A stretch of DNA of 64,000 nucleotides. Source: Lagopus muta. Taxonomy: Eukaryota; Chordata; Aves; Galliformes; Phasianidae. The translations under genes were made by a program, and so were the position numbers. The stretch covers positions 50,418,972-50,482,971 of the forward strand of contig NC_064437.1 in assembly GCF_023343835.1 (NCBI RefSeq), written 5' to 3'. Position 1 is the stretch's first letter, and the number at the start of each line of letters is the position of its first letter. Below are positions 14,825-25,605 of this stretch, one piece after another. The notes under the pieces are model-generated. The model saw only the letters and a list, made by a program, of their open reading frames with translations. It was not told the DNA's origin and searched no databases.

Positions 14825-16419
14825 AACCAGATGTATCAAAACACAATTTATTCTTAAAATAGCTAGTAGACACTTAACAGCATGGGTTACATTAAAAAAA
14901 AAAAAGTGCAATCAGTGGAAGAGACTTACTTCATTTTAGCATTTATCTTCTCATTACACTGCAAGTAGCTTCAGACTGGGGCTATTTCACAAGTCACATG
15001 TATTTTGATGTTAACAACACTTCTTTACAGTTAAAAGGTGTGCCAGCATTTACAACTGCTGAGTATATGCTGGACAATTTCCCACACAAATCTTGCATGA
15101 AATACAGACCATGTTTACAGTTTGACGGCTCAGGAAGCTAAATTACAAGCATGTGATATAAAATATACGCTTGTTTAAAAAGAAAAAAACTTCTAAAATG
15201 AGGTACAATAAAACTGAGCAGTTTTCTATTTATGTGCAAGCCTATATTCATTCTAGAAAAACTAGCAGCAATTCTGCTCTTTAAAAGAAATTAGCTTTCA
15301 CCAACTGCAGCTAATTCACTGTCTTCAATATGAAGGACCTTTCCTATATTACACACTTTTCAAAAGTTATCTCTGACTGCAATAGGGAGCAGGATACTCA
15401 ACCATTAGGTGCTATAAGACTAGATCAGGAAATGAGTGAAATCACCTAATGCTGCCACAGGCTAAGACATTTACAAATCATTCAGTCTAAGTCTATACAC
15501 TAACCTTGGCTTCAGCCTTTACTTTTGGCATGTATAGTGACTGTTTTTTTAAAGGCACATTTTTCTTTTAACATTAGAAGGTAACCATCAGCCTGTCAAG
15601 CGAGTAGAATGATGAAGGTAGAAATCAAGGTTCGATTTGATCTTAAATGCAAGATATCCATTATTCCCAAGGCCAGTGAGGTCAGAGATGTCTTCCCAAA
15701 GACACTTCCACCACTCACTTTGCATCATTTTCTGTGTTTTCCTTTTTAATTTCATAAATTTTTCCTTTATTTAGAAAGCCAGCTTTGAAGACATCAACAC
15801 ATTGTCCATCTCCAAGTTAGGCAGCACATCTTACCTCTTCTCCTTCTCCCACTTTTCCATTATCCGCTCCAAGTTTCCTAATCTTTATTGAAGCCACAAA
15901 TCCTAGCCATGCAGTCCTACCTGCCACTGCTACAAGCATGTAGGTCATTGCAAGCCTCAGTCCTGAGAGCACTGCCTCAGCTTTGCTGCGCTAACAGGCA
16001 CAAAATGGACTGTGATGTTCTGCTTCTGTGACACCTCTGTGCACATGCATTCACACACATACAGCTGCTACAGCTTGCTAAGATACTGTCACCTTCCATA
16101 GCTCCTAACAGAGTCTCCTGCCTAATGACTCAGGAGAGATAACAGCAGAAAGCAAGTCGCATATACTTAAGATACAGGCATGCTATTTCTAGTCGGTGGT
16201 ATATGCATGGGTTTTATCTTGTTTGCCTTTCTTTCCAAGGTTGAGTTTTGGCTAAGAACTTCAATAACATAATATGGCTTAACGAGTCCCAACAGACTGC
16301 TGAATTTGGAGTTGCAAAGGCAGCCACAGCTGCCGGTGGTTTTGTTATATAGTTATGTGAACCAGAAAGCTAACACTGATTTGTTGCCAAGTGTAAGAAC
16401 ACTTCCAAGATAGTGTCTG
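14825..16419 (-). other. PPP1R3C: Probable PPP1R3C 3' untranslated region
   Basis: Sequence downstream of the PPP1R3C stop codon on the minus strand. Three AATAAA signals lie on the minus strand at 15889-15884, 15771-15766 and 14852-14847. The most distal gives a 3' UTR of about 1.6 kb, similar to what I recall for mammalian PPP1R3C mRNA. The exact end is inferred; transcript data would settle which signal is used. Confidence 0.55.
14847..14852 (-). terminator. PPP1R3C: Candidate distal poly(A) signal of PPP1R3C (AATAAA)
   Basis: TTTATT on the plus strand reads AATAAA on the minus strand, about 1.57 kb past the stop codon. Cleavage would fall near 14825-14835. Two nearer AATAAA motifs are alternatives. 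Confidence 0.45.
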
Positions 16420-17364
16420 TCACCAATATGGTGATGAATTTTCAATCCCACCTGAGCTCTGCCACTGGGGAAAGAGGCCACTGGACAGCCTTGGACTGCC
16501 GAGATGATCGGGCTCTCTCTCCTGCCCTCTCCTTGGAGTTGGAACATCAAAACAGTCTTTTGTGGCAGATGGTATCCGAACACCATCAGATTTCCACTCT
16601 GCATGGAGAATCTTATAATTCTGCCCCTCATTATTGTCCCAGAAGGTACGCTCTCCACTTTGGTAGGAAATGCAGAACTCTATTTTCTCTTGAGAAGGAA
16701 TGGCAGGAGGCAAGTCAATAGTAAATGAGAAGGTATCATTTTCAGAATCACCATAAATATTGTTCATGTATACACACGCCATGTCCGTGTAAGTCTTCCA
16801 CGTATCAAAGGTGATTCGAACATGAACCTTCTTCTCAAAGCTCACATTTTTTACTTTCACAGTGCCTGACAGCACCTTCTCTTGTAGGCTGCAGTTCTCC
16901 AGACAGACCAAGTTCTTCTGCAGGCGGTTCCTGAAGTCCAGGTAGTCAGCAGAGGGACGTGGGAAATCCAGAATCAAGTTTTTCTCCTCATGAAGCTTCA
17001 GGTTAGAGGTTATGCTTTCAAGACCTATAAGATCAAACTGGAGATCCCAGCTAGGGTGCTCCTGGACCTCTGAGAAAGTGTGTATTGCTGTCAGGGAGAG
17101 CCCCTTTGAATCTGCAAACACAACTCGCTTTTTGGCTCGGGCTGACGAGTGGTTCCAGTCACTGTTCTGTGCCTCAGAGTCACGTCTCACATGGAGACAT
17201 GGTCTGAGAGGTTTGAATCTGTTCACAAAGTTATTTCTCTGGCAGCTCTCAAGGGGGCTGAGGAAGCTCTTCAGAGGTGGTGAATGGGCTAGGCAGATTC
17301 TCATGGCCACGTCCACAGGCATGATGGAGTTTGGCAAGGGTCTCGGATCTAAGATCTGAATCAT
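16420..17364 (-). CDS. PPP1R3C: Protein phosphatase 1 regulatory subunit 3C (PTG)
   Basis: PPP1R3C, the glycogen-targeting subunit also called PTG, brings protein phosphatase 1 to glycogen, where it dephosphorylates glycogen synthase and phosphorylase enzymes and so favours glycogen storage. The exon encodes 314 residues from [10 protein letters not shown] to the stop. Residues 78-83 (KKRVVF) form the RVxF motif that docks PP1. Residues about 139-253 are the CBM21 glycogen-binding domain, with the typical WDNNEGQNY stretch at 242-250 and a conserved GLFPQW near the C-terminus. Length fits the family (human about 317). A splice acceptor (TTTCAG on the minus strand) sits one base before this ATG, so the longer genomic frame running to 17406 reads into intron and is not used. 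Mammals start five residues earlier in a separate exon; see the 5' exon entry. The protein is clearly 3C rather than 3B from its N-terminus. No frameshift is seen. Confidence 0.96.
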   Translation of the reverse strand: MIQILDPRPLPNSIMPVDVAMRICLAHSPPLKSFLSPLESCQRNNFVNRFKPLRPCLHVRRDSEAQNSDWNHSSARAKKRVVFADSKGLSLTAIHTFSEVQEHPSWDLQFDLIGLESITSNLKLHEEKNLILDFPRPSADYLDFRNRLQKNLVCLENCSLQEKVLSGTVKVKNVSFEKKVHVRITFDTWKTYTDMACVYMNNIYGDSENDTFSFTIDLPPAIPSQEKIEFCISYQSGERTFWDNNEGQNYKILHAEWKSDGVRIPSATKDCFDVPTPRRGQEREPDHLGSPRLSSGLFPQWQSSGGIENSSPYW

Positions 17365-17365
17365 T

Positions 17366-19043
17366 CTGAAATGAGCAGAAAGACACCGTGTTATTGTTTG
17401 TTCCATCAGGGAAAAGCTTGTTGAGAATGCATTTTTGCTTCATCTGCTGTCTTAATTATTCATGACCTTCTCTTTGCACACCTTTAACTAATGCAGCCTA
17501 AATTAATATTGACAGTTCAAGATAGGAAACAGAGTGAATATATTGTCATTTCTTTACAATTCTGCAATTTTTCAATACAAATTGAATCTCATTTGCTTTT
17601 TCCAAACCTCTGAAACATGGACTTTAGTAACAGCTAATTAAACACATCTTCCTGAAAGCACATAAAAGAACATTCTAGTGTGTAGTCCATATAGATCAAG
17701 TTACAGTGAAAGTGCTCATTCACTTCAATTTCTTTCAGAGACTCTGAGCTGAGTCTTCAAATTCTAACAGACTGGATCAGCTGCTGCATTTGAGCAGACA
17801 GCACTACATTAATCAAGTTACCTATCCCATAAGATCAACAGCTAGAATGCTACATACCACATCACCCTAGAACTCTGAATAATCAGAAGTGAATTTGTTA
17901 GGCAATTTGGCTTTTAGTTAAATCAGATATGAGCTATTAATCGAGGTCTAGTTAAGAAAGCTGGTTTGCACTGTGAACACTGCTGAGTAAATGGGGGAAA
18001 GAATAAAGGAGCTGAAGGAGAACTTTTTCTTCATTTATGTTCTGACTACTGTATTAAAAACAGCCCTTATATCCCCCAAAGTCCATGCCTAACAGCTGCT
18101 GCAAGCATTTGATAAGACCGCTACAGCTTTCTTTAAGATTTATTCCTAAACCTCTCTCTCAGATGATGAAAACCACATTTATTTTACAAAATGCTCTCAA
18201 ATATGATTTGAGTTTTGGATGGTCCTACATGGAGCCAGCAGTTGGACTCTGGGGTCCTTGCAGGTCACTTCCAACTTGGGATACTCTGTGATTCTGTGAT
18301 GCTAAAACCAAGGTCAGTTAGCAGGAGTATTTGCAGAAGGGGCTCCTACTGCAGTGCATCTCTTCTGGTAAGGACCCAATCCTTATAGGAAATATGGATT
18401 TCTGTTGAGTCATGGGAAACAAGAGCACTTGCTTTGTCACTTAAATAAATGGCATTCTCCTTCCCAGTGTTCTCACTGGTATTCCAGAGCACTGCCAAAA
18501 AAGCAGAATCTGCATTGACCTCTTCATTCTTCTTCTTGCTTTTTTTTTTTTTTTCCCTGTCTTAAACCGTGGCAGCATTTACCATAATAGGTAGTGGAGT
18601 ACCAGCATCAGATTTATCAAGTTTTGTTTGGCTTTTAGCAGAAACAGGATTGTATTCTCTCCAGTTTCCATGACCAGCTCCATAGGCTGCTGCTCCTAAG
18701 GTTATACAACATTAAAAAATAATAATAAAAAAAAAAAAAGCAGCATAATGGAACAGCTATGCTGCTAGGAGAGGCAAAAATCTGCCAGCAAAAGATGATG
18801 GGGTTCAGCAGCGTTCAGAAGGCAAATGTTAAGTCCTTCTGCAAGCCTGATAGGAGCATAGTGCAAGCTTTGAGGTTTCATTCCCCAAAAGGATGAAAAT
18901 CGATTTTATTCCCCCCTCCCCTTTACTTACTTCCTTCTGCGGGGCTCGAAGCGCACGCTAGAACTGCACCGAGGGAGAGCAGGCGCAGCGCGGGGCGGGG
19001 CGGGGCAGCGGAGCCAGCGGGGTCCCGGGCCGGCGGCGCTCAC
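17366..19043 (-). other. PPP1R3C: PPP1R3C intron 1
   Basis: Bounded on the minus strand by a donor CAG|GTGAGC at 19043/19044 and an acceptor TTTCAG ending at 17366, with exon 2 resuming at 17365 (A of a split AGA codon, then ATG). It contains a short CR1 3' end (18205-18302), a poly-T tract (18540-18554) and an A-rich tract (18714-18739). No coding exon is visible inside. Confidence 0.8.
18205..18302 (+). mobile_element. CR1 LINE 3'-end fragment
   Basis: Carries the CR1 3' signature in plus orientation: a run ending with the TTGGACTC-like segment, then CACTTCCAACTTGGGATA, then two copies of the octamer ATTCTGTG at 18286-18301. About 100 bp, strongly 5'-truncated, as is typical of CR1 insertions in birds. 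It lies in PPP1R3C intron 1, antisense to that gene. Confidence 0.85.
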
Positions 19044-19080
19044 CTGCGGCAACGCACGGGCAGTGCGGTGCCGTTCCTCC
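19044..19080 (-). other. PPP1R3C: PPP1R3C 5' exon (apparently without ATG)
   Basis: On the minus strand a short segment between the TATA-like box (19110-19101) and a good donor CCGCAG|GTGAGC at 19044/19043. Its last 14 bases, GTGCGTTGCCGCAG (19057-19044), align with the place where, as I recall, human exon 1 encodes Met-Ser-Cys-Thr and two bases of an Arg codon. Here the ATG position is GTG. Splicing would give GTG CGT TGC CGC AG|A ATG, so the first AUG is the exon-2 Met. The transcription start is estimated at 25-30 bp from the TATA-like box. Confidence 0.6.
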
Positions 19081-19100
19081 CGAGCCTCCTCGCGCCGCTG

Positions 19101-19110
19101 CCTTTATGCG
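19101..19110 (-). promoter_or_regulatory. PPP1R3C: TATA-like box of PPP1R3C (GCATAAAGG)
   Basis: CGCATAAAGG on the minus strand lies about 60 bp upstream of the exon 1 donor, at the right place to set a start near 19075-19080. It is the only A/T-rich core motif in this GC-rich block. Confidence 0.5.
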
Positions 19111-19275
19111 CCGGGCTCGGCCCGGCCCCGGGGCGCGGCGCGGCGGGGCTGTGCGTGCCGAGGCGGGGGGGGGGGGGGGGGAAGCCGCAGTCGCTCCACG
19201 TAGCCGGGGCTGCGGGGCGGGCGGCGCCGCGTGCCGCCTCCTGGGGCTTCGGCGGTTGTTATTGTTTGCGCGGTG

Positions 19276-22200
19276 TGATGGTAGCCGCGAGGTATTGGCG
19301 TGCCGTTGCTTCCTGGTACATCGAGGGCTCTTCTCTCCCCACTCCCATCCCACAAAGTCGTTTCCAAAACTGCTGTGCTGGAAATAACTTCGATATTTTT
19401 GCCTCTAAGAGCCCGAGCCCTGCTGTGTTGGCTCTGTACGGTCGAGGGCGCTGGCTGCGTTGGAGGATGCGTGTCTCACAGCAGTGTTTGGAATGGGGAG
19501 CTCTGTGACCCACTCAGACTACCTGCATCCCTTGCATCCCTTGGAAAGGAGAGGGGGTGACATAGCCTCAGCACGCCTCGGGGCGGCTGGAGCTTCATAT
19601 GGCACTCACTCGTAGCAGGCCTTTCCCAGAACTAGGAAAGCAAATAGGTTTGCTGTATGGGACTTCCAAGTGAATATTGCTTAATGTGTCGATGTGGAGC
19701 TTCTTCCTGTTGCTGCTTTAGCAGGACACTAGCTAGCAGAACAAGAGTAACACCAGCTTGAAACTGCAAACTGTCAGATTTGATGAAAAGGAGCTGGAAA
19801 CCTATGTTGTCAGGGTCTGAAGTCTGTCATCCTGGGCTACACCTGTCTTTGTCTAAAGTGACAAAACCAGAGGTTTCATTTGAATGGTGCTATTGGCTGT
19901 TCACCTCCCGCACACAGCAGTGTGAGGGTGCTGGAGGTCCTGCTGTACTTCCCATGTTGTAGCTGTTAGCTATTTCAAGAGCAAAGGAACAGAAAGCAGT
20001 AGCACGTGGCCTCTGCAGCATGACCACAGCCACACCATCACTGCCTGCCCCCACGGCTGTGTGAGCCTGCTGTGGCTGCGTGGTTTCACTGTCACCTTCC
20101 TGCTCGCTCTCCCCCAGGGGCAGACCTGCACTCATGCTGTACAATGAGATAATGAGTCTGTGAGCTATTTTGAGCTTTAATCAGTAGATGAGTCTGTGCA
20201 CAATGAATAGCAGGAAGCACCGTGCTCTACATGAAGTGAAGGGGGCTTACAGTAAAAAAGAATAGAAAATAACAAGATTTTTCTGGCTCATCCAAATTAT
20301 TTTTCTTTACATGGTTTGTGAATGAAAGGCTCTACTGCTGTGTGTGAGGTTGTTAGGAGACAGCACATCAGCACAGGCCGAGGCATGGCAAGTGACAGTG
20401 ATGCCTTCATTTTGGATTCAGGCTGCATGGAAGCAGAGAAACTAACAGCCTTGAAAGTGCTGGAGGGAGAAGTCTCTTCTAGTGACTGAAGCATGGCACG
20501 CAGACCTGTACACTGCCTCTGTGTGTACAATGAGGGCATTCATAGGACAGAAAGGCTTCAGTTCCTTAGCAGGACTCTTGGTGACTGAAGTTCCTGCCCT
20601 TTGTGCCAGTATGTGACACTAGATGTCACCCAGATGGAGTCTGAGGCACTACCTGGCAGTGCAGGCAAGGACTGGGAAGGTTCTGGCCTGCTCCCTGGTG
20701 CCATCTATTCAGGATGACCTTCCCTGATCCTCTGCTCCCCATGTCACATCCCTCCTCTCCATTTCCTTATCTCCTGATGACTGCTGGCTTCCTCTCAGTG
20801 GCAGGTGATATTTCCTCATTGTTTGCTTAGGGAATGTGCCAGAAAACTGCTCTTCAAGCCTTACTGCTTGCAGAGTGTCTAGGTTTCTTTTTTTTGTCTT
20901 TTGTGCTACAAATGCTTCTGCCAGGGGTTGAAATTGAAGCCCACGACCCCCAAGGGCATAAATGGCTGGTACTTACTAAATGTTCTGTATTTACACATTT
21001 TAAAGCATGAGTGAGCAACTCAAGAGAGGTGTAGTGAGCCTGTGCTACTGAAGTTGTTGTCCCATAGAACCACCAGGCCATGTGGAACCACATCCACCTG
21101 CACAGCCCACAGGTGGGCTGTGCTTTCCATGTGCACGCCACAGATAGGACCTGGGCAGCTGTTTTATTCCAGGCTGATTCATGCTTGAAGCCTGCACACA
21201 AGTGGTTGCACCAAGTACCCCTTTCTGCACATGTTTCTACTGCTTGCTGTATTTTTTTGCCACTATAAAGTGTTTTGTTCCTGTTGGGTTTAAATAATCA
21301 TTTTTTCCTGGCTTAGAAAACTTCATCAAAGATTATTTAAAGTGATACGCTTAGAAAAGAAAAGAAAACAAAACAAAACAAACAGCCAACCCAATAGTAG
21401 TGAGATGCAGAGCTTTTCATGGACATGCTGTTGCCCAAGTTAGTAAATATGGACTGCACACAGCAGCTCAGTGGCTACTCGGTGACCCGAAGCCCCGTTC
21501 ATGGCCACAGTGTGCTGCTCCGGTTTCTGGCTGCGAGAGGGCTGTGCAGAGCCAGAACTGTTCTTTCCTCACCTGTAGAGATGTCCCTGCACTGAGGCAC
21601 ACTGCTGGGGTTACCTGAGGTAGTAGAACAGTTTGCACTTCAGTGATGGTCTTCTATCTGCACTTTTTATAGCGGACTCAGGTTTCTGGTTATTTTGGTT
21701 CAGCAGCTCTCCTGTCATCGGAAGCTTAAAAATGTAGGTTTGTCTGCCCATCTCCCCTTTCAAACAGGGCTGCTAAAATAGGAGCATCTCCAGAGGAAAA
21801 AAATCATTGTCTCACTTGTGTTTGACAGTGCTCTGTGTCATAGCCACTTTCCTGACACTTGTAGGAGCACACAGAAGAAAAGCACTGCTGGGAGAGGGAA
21901 GGGGGTCACATAACAGGCGGCTGTACCTCACTGACTCTATAGCAAGTAAACCAAAACTGACCTCTCTTGTACTACTTCTGGCCCTTTTTCTGAAAATGCT
22001 GCATTTTAAGTGTAAAAGCCTAATTGCAATAAATGAACTGCTGTAAATTGTCATTGTAGTTTCAGAAAATGGTAAATGTATGCTTTTTCAAAATAGTTTG
22101 CAGTCAAAATTATTCCCGCTATTCCTAGACTAGGTAGCACGTGGGCTGGCTCCCCAGTGGGCCCATGGAGGTTGCTGTGTGGCAGGCAGGCAGGTTCGAG

Positions 22201-25082
22201 GTGTTCTGCTCAAAGATCAACAGCATTAGCTCTCCTGTGAGTGCTTGTTTATGCAAACAGCACTGCAGGTCTGCTGTTTGTTCTTCACCTGCCTAAACCA
22301 GCCAGCTCCTTTTTCAGTGAGTGGCTTTTAGAGTAGGTAAAAAGTGATTCGGTTTCTGTCAACTATCCAACAAGCCTGGTCATTTGTTTGTTGGCTCTGT
22401 TCATTTCATGTCAGAGGAGAATGGAAAAGCTGCTTCTCTCAAACCATTTTTCAAAACCCAGTAATTAAGCAAGTTTCAGTGGTTTACTATTTGGTTTTGC
22501 TACTTTAGGTTGCTATATTGTTATCTTCCTGCAGAGCTTCAGGAGGGAAGGAAGGAGATATATTGCAGTTGTGAGTATGGAAGAAGTTGGATGGACTTTA
22601 GTGTATAATTGAAGCCTCTGTAAGCAAAGATAAGAAAGCATTTCCTGAGAGCATAGTTTGATCATAACTGCATTTGTAGAATAAACCCCAGAGAGGAAAA
22701 ATTATACATCTCCATTTACTTGCATAACAACATATCCCTTGAAAAATTGCTGCTGTTTGCAGGGTCAGAGGGTAATGCTAGCTCAGTGCAATAATACTAT
22801 ACAATTTAACAGGGACGTTCTTGATTTGATTTTAGGCTTGAGGCTAAAATCAATTGCTAATCCAAGGCACAATACTGTGGTTGCTAGAAAACAGAAAATA
22901 TCCATCGGATTTTAGTTGGCACATACGTGGCTCCTGCAGCATTACTCAACACACATTAATAAAGAAGGGCTTTAATAAAGGAGTATCTGTGGTAGCATAG
23001 TCATGGCCCATCAGCTTGGGGGACACTGCAGTCACACAAAGCTTCCACTGGCCATTTATTAAATTGAGCTCTTATGTTCAATATCTACTCTCTGCTATCA
23101 AGAATAATCTTTGTAAATGGCTATTATATATGGAGTTGGGCAGCCGGTTTCTACAACCATGTTTGTGATGCAAATAATTACTCAGGTATGCATCAAGGCT
23201 AGGGAAGTCCAAACTGAGTTGAGCTTGTGGACCTTTTGAAACATAAAATCAGTGATTTATCAGATGAAATACAGTTAAAAGCTTGGTTTAGCCTTAGCAG
23301 AATCTTATTTTCTTTACTTACTTCTGAAAGCCTTTCATTGAACTTTGAGAATGTTTTATGGTTACAAATGTGGACCAAGAAAACTATTCCTGGGAAACTC
23401 CACTGTTGTTTTAGGGATTTGTTTAGTGCTGGCACTGTCTGCAAAAGGAATAATTAAGGTTTTATCTTTTTGCAGTCTTTATTACCCCGTATCTCATGGC
23501 ATGAATCACAGAAAGTCTAGAAAAAGTACTGCACTGACCACAAATGAATCACTCTACAGAAGTGCATTGTTATCTGAAACAACTGTCATAGAAAGGCAAG
23601 GGAATATCATAAACTAATTAAAAGTTTGCTTAATGTGATTATGTTAAATTCAGGATATTTCCAGCAAGATTTCCTTACATAGTATTTATAAATGTGTTGT
23701 CTTTTGAAAGTGTAATTGCCTTGTTTTCATGTTGTAAGGTGTATCTGAAAGGAAACTTTCATATATTGTATAGGTAGGTACAAATTAAAATACATATATG
23801 TCTGGCTTACAAGTTTTTGAGAACATAAAGATGGTCCTAGATGTCTGAAAGAAATACAGCATTCCTTTATTAGTATTTCAGTATTTTTTGAAACAAAATT
23901 TCTTTTAATTTGTAACCACACATCCAAAAAGATTCTGTGATTCTGTTGTCGAACATTTCATACATATAAATCACATTGCTGTGTATAGGTAGTCAGAATT
24001 TATTCTTTTTTCAGTGAGCCAGGTGGAGAAAATAACTGTGCTGAATATCAATCTTTTGCCCAGCAAGTGAAGTTGTGCTTTGTGCAATTTGGTTTCTGTG
24101 TGACTCTGTGTGACCAAGCAAACACTGATTGAATAGACACTTCTTGGCAGTTACATGGGAAGACTTTTGTTCTTCAAAGTCTTTCAAGCAGATAGGTGGC
24201 CTCTTTATCCAGATGTGAAAAATCCCTTACAACCTTGCATGAGACACATGATTTTTCAGTATGATTTCCATTCTTGTAAGACTTATGGTAAACAATTTCA
24301 TGAAAACCCTCATCCTGAGTAAGCATTGCTGTATTTAATAGCAGTCCAGCTGACATCTGCAGTATGTTCATGTAGTGTTCGGAAGTCTTTGAATAATGCT
24401 CCTTTTCTTATTCTGCCACTGAAATTATCTCTTTCTATATTGTAGGTTCTCTTATAAGGTCCTTTTTGTCTTGTGTATCACAAGGGAAGAGCAGTGCATG
24501 AAAATTAATACAGTGAAATTCTGTGTTGAGTTTTTCTTGGATTTGCTCTGTTGGGGGAAAAATCTCCCCTATGGCACAGGACTGAGGGATGAATGAACCT
24601 TTTTTCTTTAAGGTTTAGTCTGACTTCTAATCACTTCAGCCTTAAAATAGGAGTGTCCTAGGATCTGACCTAGTTATTTCAGCATTCTTTTTGGATGCAT
24701 GATATAAACACACATATACAAATATTTGTTCAGTTTCACAGGGATCAAACTTCATGCAGAGATTAGTTTCATCTTAAGATTTACTGGAAAGAATGAAACC
24801 TCTCAAATCCAAAGACTGTAACAGCATCAGTCTTGTTTCATCCCACAACGGGTTGGGACACTGAGCCCCTGAGCATAGAAAGATCTACAGCTTAAATAAC
24901 ATATTTGCAATAAATTAGTTGCCTTGGGTTATTCTTGGATACTGCTTCCCAGAACACAGTGAGTTTGCTGTCAAAATGTGCTTGCCCCACATATGCAATA
25001 ATGCTTACAGTATATTTTGCAATCTTTAAAATGTATTTAATCAGTGAGAAAAATCTTGCATATTTCCCTGGAGAACTACAGT
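19276..25082. other. Gene-free stretch upstream of PPP1R3C
   Basis: No coding exon supported. Reading frames are short and without domain character. Composition shifts from moderately GC-rich (19.3-21.6 kb) to AT-rich. No transposon recognisable by eye; two ATTCTGTG-like octamers near 23931-23946 are too little to call a CR1. Confidence 0.5.
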
Positions 25083-25605
25083 CATAGAATGACTGGGACA
25101 GGCAGGGATTTCTGGAGGTCATCTGTTCCAGTCTTGTCTTCAAAACAAGGCTAGCTTCAAAGTTAGATCTGGCTGCTTAAGTTGCTTGTCCAGCTGAGCT
25201 CAGGTTGCTTGTCCAACAGCTTCTCTATAGACAACTTCTGCCAGTGCTTAACCACTCTTGTAATATTTTTCCATTTATAACTGGAATGTCTTTGCTGCAA
25301 TATCTGACTTGCCTTTTTCATCTTCTGCTACACACTCCTGGGGAACAGTAAGGCTCCATTTTCTCCATTGTCCCTCCTTCAGTAGGTGAAAGCTATGCTC
25401 GGATCCATCATTACTCAGCCTTTTCCTCTGCAAAACAAGGAAACTGTTCCCACAGCAGCTTCGTACAGCAGGGCAGTCCTGCTGTCTGTAGCATGTTTCA
25501 GTCCCCTAACCCTCTCGGTGACCCTCCACTGGTTTCACCCCTCCTTGTGCCTCACGAGGCTTTTTTACTGAGGGAACCAAAATTGGACTCAGTACTGCAG
25601 AAGCA
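25083..25605 (-). mobile_element. CR1 LINE fragment
   Basis: Starts with CAGTCATAGAATGACTGGGA, the reverse complement of a CR1 3' end, and continues with degraded CR1 text, including TGTAGCATGTTTCAGTCCCC and a segment ending GACTCAGTACTGCAG near 25588-25602 that matches the usual CR1 order. Minus orientation, diverged, no intact frame. Confidence 0.75.

Larger units (their letters stand above)
18925..19275. promoter_or_regulatory. PPP1R3C: PPP1R3C CpG-island promoter
   Basis: Abrupt CpG- and G-rich block in an AT-rich neighbourhood, covering the 5' exon and upstream DNA of PPP1R3C. It contains GGGGCGGGGCGGGGC boxes (Sp1-type, 18993-19008 area) and a run of about 17 G at 19165-19181. GCAAACAAT on the minus strand near 19258-19268 resembles a forkhead site, but one such match means little. 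Confidence 0.8.

Noticed and set aside
17365..17406. 14-codon N-terminal extension of PPP1R3C in the genomic frame
   Set aside because: It translates the polypyrimidine tract and acceptor of intron 1. The family begins next to the MIQ segment.
23928..23946. Two ATTCTGTG-like octamers as a CR1 tail
   Set aside because: No CR1 sequence precedes them on either strand, so two short words are not enough.
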